Of a DNA stretch of 5,667 nucleotides, positions 5,128-5,667 are shown in pieces. The notes under the pieces are model-generated. The model saw only the letters and a list, made by a program, of their open reading frames with translations, was not told the DNA's origin and searched no databases. Position 1 is the first letter of the stretch. Each line of letters starts with the position of its first letter. The stretch covers positions 1-5,667 of the forward strand of contig CAMWOK010000210.1 of the NCBI GenBank assembly GCA_947175845.1, in the 5' to 3' direction. Made by a program: the position numbers and the translations under genes. The DNA is from an uncultured Lachnospiraceae bacterium (GTDB lineage Bacteria > Bacillota > Clostridia > Lachnospirales > Lachnospiraceae).

Positions 5128-5667
5128 ATGATAAGAATCAATCAGATAAAAATAGAATGGAAGCCTGGAAAGTCAGAGAACCGTCTCGAACTGGCGGAGC
5201 TGCTCGACGGAGCAAAGGTCCTGCAGAAAAAGGCCGCAAAGCTGCTGGGCATCAAGCCGGCGGACGTGTCAGAGGTTCTGATTTTGAAGCATTCCATCGA
5301 CGCCCGGAAAAAGCCGCGGCTATTTCAGGTGTATACGCTTGGGGTTGTGCTGGAGAGCGAAGCGCTGGAGGCCAGAGTTGTGAAGCGCTGCAAAAATAAC
5401 AATATCGCGCTCGACAGCCGCAGGCCATATCAGTTTCCGAAACCGGGAGAGCGGGAGCTGACGCAGAGACCGGTTATTGTCGGAATGGGGCCAGCGGGGC
5501 TGTTCTGCGGTTACATGCTTGCAAGACATGGTTATAAACCGCTGATATTGGAGCGTGGCTTTGATGTGGAGACCAGAACAAAGGACGTGGAGACTTTCTG
5601 GAACGGGGGGATGCTGAATCCTGAATCCAATGTGCAGTTTGGCGAGGGGGGAGCAGGCACTTTTTCC
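5128..5667 (+). CDS. FAD-dependent dehydrogenase, COG2509 type, N-terminal 180 codons (cut by window edge)
   Basis: ATG 5128 is preceded by GGAG at 5117-5120 (7-base spacing), and the frame stays open to the window end. The first ~110 residues form the family-specific N-terminal domain, with KHSIDARKKPRLFQVYTL (54-71). A Rossmann FAD-binding motif follows, RPVIVGMGPAGLF (114-126), with the acidic residue of LERG (141-144) ending the second strand. Then come VETFWNGGMLNPESNVQF (154-171) and GEGGAGTFS (172-180), which is a hallmark of these proteins and continues beyond the edge. Family members are soluble flavoproteins, usually over 500 residues, whose physiological substrate is unknown. It follows the other flavoprotein gene by 33 bases with no terminator, so co-transcription is likely. 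No defect is visible in the part present. Confidence 0.9.
   Translation, partial: MIRINQIKIEWKPGKSENRLELAELLDGAKVLQKKAAKLLGIKPADVSEVLILKHSIDARKKPRLFQVYTLGVVLESEALEARVVKRCKNNNIALDSRRPYQFPKPGERELTQRPVIVGMGPAGLFCGYMLARHGYKPLILERGFDVETRTKDVETFWNGGMLNPESNVQFGEGGAGTFS

Noticed and set aside
5040..5399. Plus-strand 119-codon open frame across the junction of the two flavoprotein genes
   Set aside because: It is out of frame with both. The real frame starts at ATG 5128 with a good ribosome binding site and carries clear FAD-binding motifs.
1..5667. Mobile elements, CRISPR arrays, tRNA or rRNA genes, riboswitches
   Set aside because: The window is almost fully occupied by conserved chromosomal genes, and I saw no direct-repeat arrays, transposase-like frames, or structured RNA signatures in the short gaps.

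Overview
The window reads as chromosomal housekeeping DNA from a Gram-positive member of the Clostridia, most likely the family Lachnospiraceae. This is inferred from the gene families, the strong GGAGG-type ribosome binding sites, the moderate G+C and the gene order; no rRNA or other marker is present to prove it. All recognised genes lie on the + strand and are closely packed. There is no sign of an insertion sequence, phage, CRISPR array, tRNA or rRNA.

Layout: (1) 1-861 is the 3' part of a membrane-anchored HD-domain protein of the YqfF/PgpH (7TMR-HD) type whose HD metal site looks partly dismantled. (2) 839-1342 is ybeY, the rRNA-maturation endoribonuclease, overlapping gene 1 by 23 bases. 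(3) 1383-3014 is a 14-helix-type flippase of the MurJ(YtgP)/SpoVB group, 40 bases downstream. (4) An AT-rich 84-base gap holds a possible forespore-type promoter and a small inverted repeat. (5) 3099-3755 is a single-pass membrane protein with a C-terminal region resembling BofC, a sporulation checkpoint protein. (6) A short gap carries an extended -10-like element. (7) 3802-5094 is a flavoprotein of the HI0933/BaiN-like family. (8) 5128-5667 is the N-terminal 180 codons of a second flavoprotein (COG2509 type), cut off by the window edge.

The first three genes form a probable operon: an HD protein tied by family to cyclic-di-AMP turnover, a ribosome-quality RNase, and a cell-envelope lipid flippase. 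The fourth gene may be separately, perhaps sporulation-specifically, controlled. The two adjacent flavoproteins have no established substrate and appear to form a second translational group. No wholly new system is evident. The most interesting leads are the degenerate HD active site and the BofC-like gene with a forespore-like promoter candidate.
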